A DNA stretch of 64,000 bases from Candidatus Microthrix subdominans (GTDB taxonomy: Bacteria > Actinomycetota > Acidimicrobiia > Acidimicrobiales > Microtrichaceae): the NCBI GenBank assembly GCA_016719385.1, contig JADJZA010000006.1, positions 248,001 to 312,000 on the forward strand, given 5' to 3'. Position 1 is the stretch's first letter. Every line of letters starts with the position of its first letter. The notes beneath the pieces were generated by a model that worked only from the letters and a program-made list of their open reading frames with translations, had not been told where the DNA came from and made no database searches. Position numbers and translations under genes: made by a program. Of the stretch, positions 1 to 9,143 are shown in pieces.

Positions 1-312
1 CTTCAGCCGCTCGACGTAGGTGCTCTGTGCCGACGCGTACGGGACCCATGAGCTGTTGGTTCCACCGGCCGACGATGACACCCACTGCCAAGTCGACGTT
101 CCGGAGGTCCGCCACCAGATCTCGTAGCTCACCAGTGTCTGCCCCGTGTGTTGCCAGGTCACCTCTACGGTGCGTTGGTCCGGTTGAACGACCACCTCCG
201 TCAGGTTTGGGGCCAGTGGCGCCGCGCTGGCGACACCGCTCAGCTGGAGAGCCGCACTTCCGATGATCACGGCAAACAGCAACGCTGCGAGCCGTTGGGC
301 GTGAGCCTTCAT
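1..312 (-). CDS. Secreted protein, fibronectin type III-like N-terminus (partial, runs off the window start)
   Basis: The reading frame starts at ATG 312 on the minus strand and stays open to base 1, giving the first 104 residues. A clear signal peptide opens it: basic MKAHAQR, a hydrophobic core, and an AxA-like cleavage region near residue 31 (GVASAAPLAP). After this come residues typical of an FN3 beta-sandwich, such as VEVTWQHTG, YEIWWRTSG and STYVERL. A purine-rich AAGGGG sits about 6 nt upstream of the ATG. Secretion and the FN3 fold are inferred from these motifs; the rest of the protein and its role cannot be seen. It is divergent from the SLH-domain gene at 486. Confidence 0.7.
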   Translation of the reverse strand, partial: MKAHAQRLAALLFAVIIGSAALQLSGVASAAPLAPNLTEVVVQPDQRTVEVTWQHTGQTLVSYEIWWRTSGTSTWQWVSSSAGGTNSSWVPYASAQSTYVERLK

Positions 313-485
313 GCGTACCCCTTGGGTGTGAAACCCCGTTATCTCGAATGAGAATTACGCTCTCCCGAAGAGTAGCCCGGGTCGCCTGGAAAGCAATCAG
401 TTCTTTCGAATCTCAGCACCAAGGCTCGATCACCACTTCGTTTCCGCTGCCGTGAGCGCCTTGGTGGAGTCGCATCCCTGACCGG

Positions 486-1810
486 ATGAACGGATACAGT
501 CAACCGGTGAATCGCCTTCTCACAGTTCGTTTGCTCATGGGCTGGTCGTTGGTGATGGTGGTGACTTTCGGCGTGCCGGCGGGCGCCCAAGGCAGTCCGC
601 CACCGGGCCCGTCCGGACTCGAGGATGCGGCGGCGTCGTCGTGTGCGGCGCCTGCAACCCACGGGTTCAACGACGTTCCCACCAACCACTTCGCCAACCT
701 GGCGGTCGGCTGGTTGGTCGGAGCCGGCATCACCTCCGGCACCTCACCCGGCACGTACTCGCCATCGCAACCGGTCACCCCGCACAGATGGCCGTGTTCC
801 TGTGGCGAGCAGCCGGTGGGCCCACCCCGGTGGGGCCGCACGGGTTCAACGACGTTCCCGCCGGACATTTCGCCGGAACGGCGGTCGGGTGGCTGGTCGG
901 AGCCGGCATCACCTCCGGCACTTCACCCGGCACGTACTCGCCGTCGCAACCGGTCACCCGCGCACAGATGGCGGTGTTCCTGTGGCGAGCAGCCGGTGGG
1001 CCCACCCCGGTGGGGCCGCACGGGTTCAACGACGTTCCCGCCGGACATTTCGCCGGAACGGCGGTCGGGTGGCTCGTCGGCGACCGGATCACCTCCGGCA
1101 CTTCACCCGGCAGATACTCCCCATCGAACATGGTCACCCGCGCACAAATGGCCGTCTTCCTCTGGCGCTCCTCCTGCCCGCCACCCCCCGTTGACTTCAC
1201 CATGTTGACGATCACCGATGACGGGAGTTACTCGATGGACGAGTCCAATGGGGTGGTGAAGGTCACCAACGGCCAAGTTGGGAGGGGGGCGAACACGCGG
1301 GTTGTCGTGGCAAAGAGGGGAAGTCCTCCCGATTCGGTTTGTGCCACGATCGAGTCGGTGACCGGCGCGATCGTTGGTTTCGCTCAGCCTGGGGTTGCCG
1401 TGCACATTCGAACTGCGGGGGGGAGAACCACCGCACTCACGCTGACGAACAACGTCTGGGCGACCGCTAGGTGGATTTGGAATGCCCACCACATGGACAG
1501 TGGAAGTAGCGAGGGTTTCACCGGTCTCGGGTCGTTCGAGGCGCCCGGCTTCTACCGGGAAGGTCAACCGTTGCCGCCCCTCCCCTGGCGGGTCTGCGCT
1601 CGAACCGTCGGCAACACCGTGCAAGGAAAGGTGTGGAACGCAGGAGCCGTCGAGCCTGCGTGGGGGGATCCAAACTTCGGAGGTTCTGTCTCGATCCCGA
1701 GAGGGCTGGCCACAGGAGGCGAATCGGGTGTGTATGCGGGTCACCTCCAAGCCGGTCAAGGATTCAGGTTCAGCAACGTCGGCCCCGCAGCGGTAGCCGT
1801 GAGGGGTTGA
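486..1810 (+). pseudogene. SLH-repeat exoprotein with C-terminal concanavalin-like domain, interrupted by a 1-nt frameshift
   Basis: The N-terminal part lies in one frame (ATG 486 or GTG 507, the latter giving the tidier signal peptide, then a first SLH repeat with FNDVPTNHFANLAVGWL). The rest lies in another frame and continues to 1810. The switch falls at about 777-784. The first repeat reads GGTCACCCCGCAC where the second reads GGTCACCCGCGCAC, so one G is missing. With that base restored, the product would have a signal peptide, three SLH repeats (each about 60 residues ending TRAQMAVFLWR) and a domain of about 200 residues that is closely similar to the protein at 5825. SLH repeats usually bind cell-wall polymers; the C-terminal domain looks like a lectin/LamG-type jelly roll. 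It may be a true lesion, phase variation or an assembly error. Confidence 0.75.
662..1200 (+). repeat. Three tandem SLH-coding repeats of about 180 bp
   Basis: Copies start at 662, 841 and 1021 with the same CGGGTTCAACGACGTTCCC opening. Copies 2 and 3 are nearly identical base for base over their first 60 bases, and copies 1 and 2 differ by one base over 781-840 versus 961-1020. Copy 1 is 179 bp where copy 2 is 180 bp, which places the frameshift. Such near identity points to recent duplication or gene conversion and makes the array prone to slippage and to misassembly. Confidence 0.9.
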
Positions 1811-1858
1811 ACACAACGTTCAAGGCACGCCATCATGGGTTGAGCTGAGTCAAGCTCG

Positions 1859-3532
1859 CTACGCGGCGTCGACGATCGTGTAGGTGTAGCCCTGCTCGGC
1901 GAGGAAACGCTGGCGGTTGAGGGCGAAGGCCTGCTCGACGGTCTCGGCGGCGACGATCGTGTAGAACTCGGCGGAGCCGCCCTCGGCCTTGGGGCGCATG
2001 ATGCGACCGAGGCGCTGGGCCTCCTCCTGGCGGGAGCCGAACTGCCCGGAGATCTGGATGGCCACGTTGGCCTCGGGCAGGTCGATCGAGAAGTTGGCCA
2101 CCTTGGACACGATCAGCACGTCGATCTCGCCCGAACGGAACCCCTCGAACAGTTCGTCGCGCACCTTCTGGGGGGTCTTGCCGGTGATCAGCGGGGCGCC
2201 GAGGCGCTCGGCGACCTTGGCCAGCTGATCGAGGAACTGCCCGATCACCAGGATCCGGTCGCCCTGGTGGGCCGTCATCAGCTCGTCGAGGGCCACCAGC
2301 TTCGACGGCGTCGTGGCGGCCAGCCGGTGGCGCTCCGCCGGTTCGGCCACCGCATAGGCCATGCGCTGCTCGTCGGTGAGGCTGACCCGCACCTCGGTGC
2401 AGGTGGCGGGGGCCACCCAGCCCATCGCCTCCAACTCCTTCCACGGGGCATCGAAACGCTTCGGCCCGATCAGGCTGAACACGTCGCCCTCCTTGCCGTC
2501 CTCCCGCACCAGCGTGGCGGTGAGCCCCAGGCGACGGATCGCCTGGATGCGGGCGGTGGCCCGAAAAACCGGGGCGGGCAGCAGGTGCACCTCGTCGTAG
2601 ATCACCAGCCCCCAACCGCGCTCGTCGAACAGCTTCAAGTGCGGGTGGCGGTCGAACATGTCGGCGTCGGCCCCGACGCCCCGCTTGGCCCAGGTGAGCA
2701 CCTGATAGGTGGCGATCGTGACCGGACGGATCTCCTTGGAATCGCCCGAGTACTCGCCGATCTGGTCCTCGGTCAGGTTGGTTTTGGCCAGCAGCTCCCG
2801 GCGCCACTGATGCGCCGAGCTGATCGACGTGACGACGATCAGCGTGTGGGTTCCGGCTGTGGCGATGGCGCCCAGGCCGATGATGGTTTTGCCCGCGCCG
2901 CACGGGAGGGCCAGCACACCGTTGCCGCCCTCGATGTTGCCCTCGTGCCACCAGGCGGCCAGCGCATCGCTCTGATAGGAGCGCAGCTCGGCGGTGAGCT
3001 CGGCCCCTTCCAGCCGTGTGCCCTTGGCGTACCCGGCCTCATCCGCGGCGGGCCAGCCGAGGCGGATTAGCGCCTGCTTGAGCACGCCCCGGTCGCCATT
3101 GCGCACCGCAAAGCGGTTGCCGTCCAGGCGGTTACCCAACAGCTCGGCCACCTGCTTGTCCCGGCTGACCTCCTCCAACAAGGCCGGCTCGGCCGAGGTG
3201 AGCGCCAGGGCGGCGGTGTCGTGGTCGCGCACCAGCCGCAGGCGGCCGTAACGGCCCATCTGGTCGTGCACCTCGGCCAGCACCGACGGCGCCACCGGGT
3301 ACTTGGCCAGGCCGGTGATCGTGGCGGCCACGTCGCCCGAGCTCAGCCCGGACACAGCAGCGTTCCAGAGCGACAGCGGCGTGATCCGGTAGGTGTGGAT
3401 GTGCTCGGGGGCCTTGTCCAGCTCGGCGAACCGTGCCAGCTTGGCCCGGGCCTCGTCGAAGCGCGGCGATGACACCTCGGCCAGCACCGACAGGTCGCCT
3501 TGCACGATCAGGGGGTTGGTCGGGTCGCTCAT
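1859..3532 (-). CDS. ercc3: XPB/ERCC3-type superfamily 2 DNA helicase
   Basis: This is a 557-residue ATP-dependent 3'-5' DNA helicase of the bacterial XPB family, expected to act in DNA unwinding or repair. Visible motifs are Walker A LPCGAGKTIIG near residue 210, the DEVH box (IYDEVHLLP) near 311, the GLTATLVREDG motif III just after it, and motif VI QRLGRIMRPK near 507. The start was set at ATG 3532 because it overlaps the stop of the upstream gene as ATGA; a longer open frame to 3646 is probably not used. Mycobacteria carry the same two-gene order (Rv0862c-Rv0861c), which supports translational coupling and a joint role. Confidence 0.93.
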   Translation of the reverse strand: MSDPTNPLIVQGDLSVLAEVSSPRFDEARAKLARFAELDKAPEHIHTYRITPLSLWNAAVSGLSSGDVAATITGLAKYPVAPSVLAEVHDQMGRYGRLRLVRDHDTAALALTSAEPALLEEVSRDKQVAELLGNRLDGNRFAVRNGDRGVLKQALIRLGWPAADEAGYAKGTRLEGAELTAELRSYQSDALAAWWHEGNIEGGNGVLALPCGAGKTIIGLGAIATAGTHTLIVVTSISSAHQWRRELLAKTNLTEDQIGEYSGDSKEIRPVTIATYQVLTWAKRGVGADADMFDRHPHLKLFDERGWGLVIYDEVHLLPAPVFRATARIQAIRRLGLTATLVREDGKEGDVFSLIGPKRFDAPWKELEAMGWVAPATCTEVRVSLTDEQRMAYAVAEPAERHRLAATTPSKLVALDELMTAHQGDRILVIGQFLDQLAKVAERLGAPLITGKTPQKVRDELFEGFRSGEIDVLIVSKVANFSIDLPEANVAIQISGQFGSRQEEAQRLGRIMRPKAEGGSAEFYTIVAAETVEQAFALNRQRFLAEQGYTYTIVDAA

Positions 3533-5727
3533 GTGCTCGCTCGCTGTGAGATCGACGCGGTCAGCGCCGCCACCAGGTGGTCGTCGAAGCCGATCGGCTT
3601 CGGGGAGGGCAGAGGATCCGCCGGGTCCGGCTGGTCGACGATCCACCCGGCGATGGCATCGTCCACCGGTGGGGGCAGCAGCGCATCGGTGCCCGTCGGC
3701 GACGCCGTGGATGGTGCGCTCGGGTCGGCCGAAGCTGCGCTCCCGATCGAGGTGATGGTCGCCTCGGCCGGGGTTGAGGAGGCGAGGATCACGCCCCTGG
3801 TGGCCAGCACGTCCCGAACACGGGCGGCGGTGAGCGGCGAGGTGGCCACGCCGGCCGCCACCACGGTGAGCTTGGCCGGCTTGTGACGGGCGGCGTCGGA
3901 GATCACCATCGGGTCGGCAGCGGTGATGACGCAGCCCACCTCGGTGACCGTCACCGGCGACACCGACCCCATTGCATCGTCGATGAAACGCAGCACGGCG
4001 TCGGGCACCGGCACCGACGACCCGTCAGCGAAAAACCGCTGGACCTCCTCGGGGGAGGTGGTGGGCGCCGCCTGGGCCAGGCGCCGGGCCGAGAGCCGCC
4101 ACACCGAGGCGCCGCCCTCGCTCTCCAGGTCGGCGTAGCGCATCAGCTGCGCCACCACGTCGGGGGCCATGTTCGGCGGGGCCACCACCGAATGGTCGGG
4201 TTGCACCAGGAAACTGCGGTCGCCGCCACCGACCACAGCGTTGACCGCGTCGGCCCCGCCGATGGCCGCACGCCCGGCCTCGGTCAGCCCCGGACGTCCC
4301 GGGTCGCCGATCAGGCCCAAGGCGGCGGCGGTGGTCAGGTGCTCGCTGAGTTCGTCGACGTCGTTCAGCGCCACGTGTCGCCCGGTGGCCAGCGCCATGA
4401 AGTCGCCACGCTCGATCGCCCGACCCTCGGGCATCGATGCGAGCACCGACACCAACAGCGACCGCTTGACCGACTGGGCGTACGCGTCCTCACCCCGCCC
4501 ACCCTCCAGCCACGCCTCGACGAGGCTGAGCCAGCGGGTGCCCACCTCGAGCCGGTCGAACTCGGCGATGCGGCGCAGGTTGGGACGCCACCGCACGGGG
4601 TGGAACACCTTGCGACCGCGACCCCGAGCGGGCATCGCCTGGGCGTAGATCAGGCCCAGGTCGGCGGCCAGGCCCCCGAGCAGCACCCCGAGGTCCTTGT
4701 CGATGCCGGTCGCTTTGGCGGCGCTGCGCCAGGTGGCCACCGGCGCCCGACGGTCGCCCGACTTCTTGCCCTCAACCGGATGGTCGCCCAGGTGGCCCAC
4801 CACGTCGCCCAGCTGGGCCACCACGCGGGTGGGGCCCATCGGGGTCTCCTGGACGGGAACACCAACGACGTCGGGCGGCGGCACCAGCGCAGGCCCCAAC
4901 GCCTTGCCGCACCCGTGGGCGACCTCCATGAACAGCGTCACGCTGTCGCCCCACCCCATCGAGGCGGTGATCAGCAGGGCCTCGACCAGCTCGCCGAGCG
5001 GCGTCATGTTGCCCCGAACGGGCGCATACAGCGACAGCAGATCGCGCGAGGCCGCCCGGTACTGCACCGTGTTGGCGTTCATCAGGCTGTCGAGTGGCAC
5101 CGATCCCGGCGCCTCATCGGAGTCGGTGAACCCAAATCGATCGACGGAGGTCAACTCGACGATGCGCCCGAAGAGTCGCCTGGCCTCGGGGCTCACCGAC
5201 GACAGCGCCTTCTCGATCGTCGTTGGCTGGCGCAGGCCAGCGAGCACCGCCTCGCTCCGCTCGGCCTTGGTGGTGCCCGACCGTATGCCCATCCGGCGGC
5301 AGGCCGTGGCGAGGCGGTCGCTGTTGATCGAGTTCACTGCGTTCTCAAGCATCGGCAGCGGCATCGGGATGTACCGGGCGATGTCGGGGTGCGACCGCAG
5401 CCGGTCGCCGCGGAAGACCGCCAACCCGGCGATGACCAGGTTGGACGCCTCGCGGTCGACCAGCTCCGGAGGCACCTCGGACGTTTCCTGAAGGGCGGCG
5501 TCGCGGCTGACGCCGCCGTGAAATCGATCGAGTTGCAACAACCGGAGGCCCAACGGGCTGAGGCAGGGGAACAGCTCGTCGAACCCGCAGACGTGATGAA
5601 AGGGCAGCACCCGGTCCGGGGGTTTCGCAGCGGCCCGCAACACATCGGCCACGACGGGAAACGCCTGCAGCGCCGCAGCAATATCGTCGCCGGAGGGCGG
5701 ATCGTTGAGGTTCCACAGTGGCGACAT
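3529..5727 (-). CDS. Helicase-associated protein, Rv0862c-like partner of XPB
   Basis: This is a 732-residue protein directly upstream of the XPB helicase, with a 4-nt stop/start overlap. Its gene position and size match actinobacterial Rv0862c-type proteins, whose C-terminal region resembles the XPB/Ssl2 N-terminal domain (here around FLVQPDHSVVAPPNM and WRLSARRLAQA). No catalytic motif is visible. The N-terminal half contains helical winged-helix-like stretches (LRQPTTIEKALSSV). I infer an accessory or regulatory subunit for the helicase; the biochemical role is not known to me. The start at ATG 5727 gives MSPLWNLNDPP. Confidence 0.8.
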   Translation of the reverse strand: MSPLWNLNDPPSGDDIAAALQAFPVVADVLRAAAKPPDRVLPFHHVCGFDELFPCLSPLGLRLLQLDRFHGGVSRDAALQETSEVPPELVDREASNLVIAGLAVFRGDRLRSHPDIARYIPMPLPMLENAVNSINSDRLATACRRMGIRSGTTKAERSEAVLAGLRQPTTIEKALSSVSPEARRLFGRIVELTSVDRFGFTDSDEAPGSVPLDSLMNANTVQYRAASRDLLSLYAPVRGNMTPLGELVEALLITASMGWGDSVTLFMEVAHGCGKALGPALVPPPDVVGVPVQETPMGPTRVVAQLGDVVGHLGDHPVEGKKSGDRRAPVATWRSAAKATGIDKDLGVLLGGLAADLGLIYAQAMPARGRGRKVFHPVRWRPNLRRIAEFDRLEVGTRWLSLVEAWLEGGRGEDAYAQSVKRSLLVSVLASMPEGRAIERGDFMALATGRHVALNDVDELSEHLTTAAALGLIGDPGRPGLTEAGRAAIGGADAVNAVVGGGDRSFLVQPDHSVVAPPNMAPDVVAQLMRYADLESEGGASVWRLSARRLAQAAPTTSPEEVQRFFADGSSVPVPDAVLRFIDDAMGSVSPVTVTEVGCVITAADPMVISDAARHKPAKLTVVAAGVATSPLTAARVRDVLATRGVILASSTPAEATITSIGSAASADPSAPSTASPTGTDALLPPPVDDAIAGWIVDQPDPADPLPSPKPIGFDDHLVAALTASISQRAST

Positions 5728-5824
5728 CGAGCAGACAGCCTACGTGTGGTGCCCGACGATCCCCCACCGGCTCCCCGTCGCTGGGCACCCGGGCGCAGGT
5801 TGACGCTTCACATACGATGCGACG

Positions 5825-6532
5825 ATGTCCATTCAACGGAACCGTGGGCGCGGCGCCTCGCTCACCCTGGTCGTCTCGGTGCTGGTGGTCGTTTCGTCTG
5901 CCTGCGCCCCGGTGCCACGGCCCGGATCGGGTAACTTCACAGCGCGGGTGATCTCCAACGACGGCGCCTACACGGTCGGTGTGTCCCGAGGGGTGCTGAC
6001 GGTGAGGAACGGGGGCTCCAGGCGGGGCGCCGACACACGAATCATCGTGACCGAGTCCGGAAGCCCAGGGAGCTCGGTCTGCGCCACCATCAAGCCCATG
6101 CCGGGCGGGCTCACCGCTTTTGCCCAGCCCGGGGTCGCCCTGCACGTTCGAACCGCCGGCGGCAGAACCACCGCCATCACGCTGACCAACAATGTCCTGT
6201 GGGGTGCACGGTGGAACTGGAACGTCCACTACATGGACAGCGGGCGTCGCCCGACCTATGCGCTCCTCGGATCGATCTCAGCACCTGGCTTCTACCGGCA
6301 GAGCATGCGCATGCCGGCCCTGCCGTGGCGGGTCTGCGCCCGAACCATCGGCAACTCCCTGCAAGGAAAGATCTGGAAGTCGGGCACGCGTGAGCCCGCG
6401 TGGGGAGACCCCAACTTCGGCGGATCGGTCACGCTCCCCCGAGGTCTTGCGACCGGCGGCGAATCGGGCGTGTTTGCAGGCCACCTCAGCCCCGGCCAAC
6501 AGCTCAACTTTGGCGAGATCGGCCACTATTAG
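5825..6532 (+). CDS. Secreted protein with concanavalin-like domain (paralogue of the 486-1810 C-terminus)
   Basis: This is a 235-residue exported protein. It has a basic start, then a hydrophobic segment ending VVSSAC at about residue 31; this may be a lipoprotein site, but the lipobox is poor (Ser at -3). The remainder aligns along its full length with residues encoded by about 1197-1810. Shared blocks include VRTAGGRTTA, LTNNV, MDSG, PGFYR, PWRVCARTIGN, EPAWGDPNFGGSV and PRGLATGGESGV. The alternation and the closing block resemble concanavalin-A/LamG-like folds that bind sugars; that fold is an inference. No catalytic residues are evident. The gene stands alone, divergent from the XPB pair. 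Confidence 0.8.
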   Translation: MSIQRNRGRGASLTLVVSVLVVVSSACAPVPRPGSGNFTARVISNDGAYTVGVSRGVLTVRNGGSRRGADTRIIVTESGSPGSSVCATIKPMPGGLTAFAQPGVALHVRTAGGRTTAITLTNNVLWGARWNWNVHYMDSGRRPTYALLGSISAPGFYRQSMRMPALPWRVCARTIGNSLQGKIWKSGTREPAWGDPNFGGSVTLPRGLATGGESGVFAGHLSPGQQLNFGEIGHY

Positions 6533-6543
6533 GCCCGTCCACC

Positions 6544-6569
6544 CTCGTTGAGCGCTGCCGCTCACCGAG
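6544..6569. terminator. Bidirectional terminator-like hairpin
   Basis: An 11-bp inverted repeat (CTCGTTGAGCG and CGCTCACCGAG, one mismatch) with a 4-nt loop lies just after the stop at 6532 and overlaps the last codons of the convergent gene ending at 6562. No T-tract follows, as is common in high-GC actinobacteria. Confidence 0.45.
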
Positions 6570-8139
6570 GCGGAGCGGCCCAGAGTGCTTCGTCGGGCAT
6601 CATGTGGCCCCCGACTACCTGGGCGACCGCACGGTCGGGGTGCGACGAGACCAGCGAGTTCCAGTCGGCGAAGCCCTCGAACACCACCGGCTCCGAGGTG
6701 AAGTTGACCGCGACCAGCACGTCGTCTGCGCCGTTGGTGTCGTCAGTACCGCCGACGCTCCGGCGCCAGGCGAGCACGCCGTCGTGATCGTGCACGATCT
6801 CATGGCCGCCCAGGCGCAGCGCATCCGACGCCGACCGCAGCGTCAGCAACCTGCGGTACAGGGCCAGCGTCGAAGAGGGATCGGCGCTCTGGGCCTCGAC
6901 GCTGTGCTCGTCGGCCTCGGGCGGAAACGGCAGCCAGGTGCCGGGCGAGGCCCAGCCGTGGCCGGGCCCGATCGTCCACGGGATCGGCGCCCGGCAGCCG
7001 TCGCGTCGCCCGCCGGACGGATCGACGATCGCCTCGGGTGGCACCTCGGCGTCCTCGAGGCCGAGCTCCTCGCCGGCGTAGAGGAACGGCGTGCCCGGCA
7101 GCCCCAGCAGCAGCACGGCTGCGGCGCGGGCGACCGCCTCATCGCCCCCGAAGCGGGTGCGGTGCCGGGGGTTGTCGTGGTTGGACAGCACCCACGTGGT
7201 CTGGAAGCCCTTGGACGTGAAGTGCTCCTCGGCGCCGTCCAGGTTGCGCCGCCACGCCTCGGCCTCCCACGGCCCGAACATCGCCGGGAAGTTGAACGCC
7301 AGGTGCAACTCGTCGTCGCCCGTGCCGTAGTACTTGGCGATTCGGGCCGACTCCAGCAGGAACACCTCGCCGATCGCCACCCGGTCGTCGTACTCGTCGA
7401 TCACCGAACGGATCTCCCGCACGTAGTCGTGGGTGAGCTCGGTGTCGATCAGCGCGACGGCGGGCAGGCCGGCCACCTCCTCGGGCACGTCGGCCAGTGC
7501 GGGGTCCTTACCCAGCCCGTGGACGACGTCGATGCGAAACCCGTCCACACCACGGTCCAACCAGAACCTCAGGGTGTCGGCCATGGCCAAGCGCACTTCG
7601 GGGTTGGCCCAGTTGAGGTCGGGCTGCTCGGGGCTGAACAGGTTGAGGTACCAGGCATCGGTGCGGGCGTCCCAGGTCCACGCCGGTTCGTCGGGCGGGA
7701 AGGCCCGGGTCCAGTTGTTGGGCAGCCGGTCGGGTGTGCCGTCGCGCCAGTGGTACCAGTCACGCTTGGGGTTGTCCCGCGACGAGCGCGACTCGACGAA
7801 CCAGGGGTGGGCATCGCTCGAATGGTTGGGCACCCAGTCGAGGATCACCCGCAGGTTGCGGTCGTGGGCCCGGGCGACCAGCTCGTCGAAGTCGTCCAAC
7901 GTGCCGAAGGAGGGATCGATGTCGCAGTAGTCGGCCACGTCGTAGCCGTGGTCGACCATCGGCGAGGTGAAGACCGGCGACAGCCAGATGGCATCGACGC
8001 CCAGCGTGGCGATGTGGTCGAGGCCGTCGATGATGCCCCGCAGGTCGCCCACCCCGTTGCCGGAGGTGTCCCGAAAACTGCGGGGATAGATCTGGTAGAT
8101 GACGGCGCTGCGCCACCACGGGCCCGGTTCGGTGGTCAT
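6562..8139 (-). CDS. GH13 alpha-glucosidase / oligo-1,6-glucosidase-like
   Basis: This is a 525-residue cytoplasmic enzyme, without a signal peptide, that should cleave alpha-glucosidic bonds of small oligosaccharides by the retaining GH13 mechanism. All four GH13 signature regions are present: region I DWVPNHSS (101-108), region II GFRIDVVHG with nucleophile Asp204, region III GEVF with acid/base Glu258, and region IV SNHDNPRH with Asp322. The length and the N-terminal WWRSAVIYQIYPRSF fit the oligo-1,6-glucosidase/alpha-glucosidase subgroup. Exact substrate (maltose, isomaltose, sucrose, trehalose) cannot be set from sequence. A CUT1 sugar ABC operon lies at 24.8-29 kb but is not adjacent. 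Confidence 0.9.
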   Translation of the reverse strand: MTTEPGPWWRSAVIYQIYPRSFRDTSGNGVGDLRGIIDGLDHIATLGVDAIWLSPVFTSPMVDHGYDVADYCDIDPSFGTLDDFDELVARAHDRNLRVILDWVPNHSSDAHPWFVESRSSRDNPKRDWYHWRDGTPDRLPNNWTRAFPPDEPAWTWDARTDAWYLNLFSPEQPDLNWANPEVRLAMADTLRFWLDRGVDGFRIDVVHGLGKDPALADVPEEVAGLPAVALIDTELTHDYVREIRSVIDEYDDRVAIGEVFLLESARIAKYYGTGDDELHLAFNFPAMFGPWEAEAWRRNLDGAEEHFTSKGFQTTWVLSNHDNPRHRTRFGGDEAVARAAAVLLLGLPGTPFLYAGEELGLEDAEVPPEAIVDPSGGRRDGCRAPIPWTIGPGHGWASPGTWLPFPPEADEHSVEAQSADPSSTLALYRRLLTLRSASDALRLGGHEIVHDHDGVLAWRRSVGGTDDTNGADDVLVAVNFTSEPVVFEGFADWNSLVSSHPDRAVAQVVGGHMMPDEALWAAPPR

Positions 8140-8240
8140 CGTCCCAACCTAGAGGCGGTGATACGGCGACGGGCGGGGTTTCGCCGGCGGGCGGTGCGGT
8201 GGCGGCGGGCGGGTTTCGGCGGCGGGACGCCCGGCGCCGC

Positions 8241-9143
8241 TCAGACGCGTTCGGTGGCGGTGGCGGTGGACGTTGTTGAGGCGGGAGCGGGAGCGACGCG
8301 CCCGGTGCGCTCCACCGACCGGCTGCGGGCCAGCGCGGCCAGCCATGTGGCGAAGGCCAGCGACACGATCGGAAAGCTGGGCGGCAGGTTGAACATCGCC
8401 GAGATGACCAGCCCGCCCCACACGCTGCCCAGGGCGATGGCGGTTGCCCCGGCGACGACGACCACCGGGCGCGCGGTCAGCGCCAGCGCAGCAGCGGCCG
8501 GGGTGACCACCAGGGCGAACAGCAACAGCGTGCCCACCACCTGGGTGGCCATGGCCACCACCAGCGCCAGCAACACAAGGAAGGCGATGGCCAAGGCCCG
8601 CACCGGCACGCCCCGCGCCTCGGCCACCTCCGGGCTGATCGATGCGAACAACAGCGGCCGGGCGATGATGACCATCGCCACGACGAGCACGACGGTCATC
8701 GCACCGAACACGATCAGCTGATCGGTGGAAATGGCCAACAGGTTGCCGAACAGCACGCTGGTGACGCTGGCGGCGCTGTCGGTCGCCATCGAGGCAAACA
8801 GCACGCCGAGCGACGTAGCGAACGCCAGCACGGTGCCGGTGGCCACCTCCCGGCGATCCACCCGCTTGCCGAAGGCGCCGATCGCCAGGCCTCCGGCGAC
8901 ACAAAACACCGCCAGACCCAGCGTGACCGGCGCCCCGACCAGCGCCGCGCCGGTGGCCCCGGGAAAGCCGATGTGGGCCAGGGCGTGGGCGGCGAAGGCA
9001 TCCCGGCGGACGACGACGAAGTAGCCGATCAGCCCGGAGGCCAGCGCCACCAGCGTGCCGCCGATAAACGCGTGGCGCATGAACGTGGCACCGAGCACGT
9101 CAATCCAGTTCTGCTGATAGCCGATCCCGGCGAGCAGCCCCAT
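8241..9143 (-). CDS. znuB: Metal (zinc-type) ABC transporter permease
   Basis: This is a 300-residue integral membrane protein of the ZnuB/MntB permease family with about eight hydrophobic segments and the typical loop HALAHIGFPGATGAALVGAP early in the protein (about 54-73). It should form the channel for zinc or manganese uptake driven by the ATPase encoded just upstream. Its start overlaps the ATPase stop (TGATG). Zinc rather than manganese is inferred from the Zur-like regulator and operator in the same cluster. Confidence 0.88.
   Translation of the reverse strand: MGLLAGIGYQQNWIDVLGATFMRHAFIGGTLVALASGLIGYFVVVRRDAFAAHALAHIGFPGATGAALVGAPVTLGLAVFCVAGGLAIGAFGKRVDRREVATGTVLAFATSLGVLFASMATDSAASVTSVLFGNLLAISTDQLIVFGAMTVVLVVAMVIIARPLLFASISPEVAEARGVPVRALAIAFLVLLALVVAMATQVVGTLLLFALVVTPAAAALALTARPVVVVAGATAIALGSVWGGLVISAMFNLPPSFPIVSLAFATWLAALARSRSVERTGRVAPAPASTTSTATATERV

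Noticed and set aside
340..360. AATGAGAATTAC sequence resembling half of the Zur-like site
   Set aside because: Only one half matches and the flanking gene has no link to metal uptake.
1807..1823. TTGAAC/GTTCAA inverted repeat at the end of the SLH gene
   Set aside because: Six-base-pair arms within and just after the stop codon; too short for a confident terminator.
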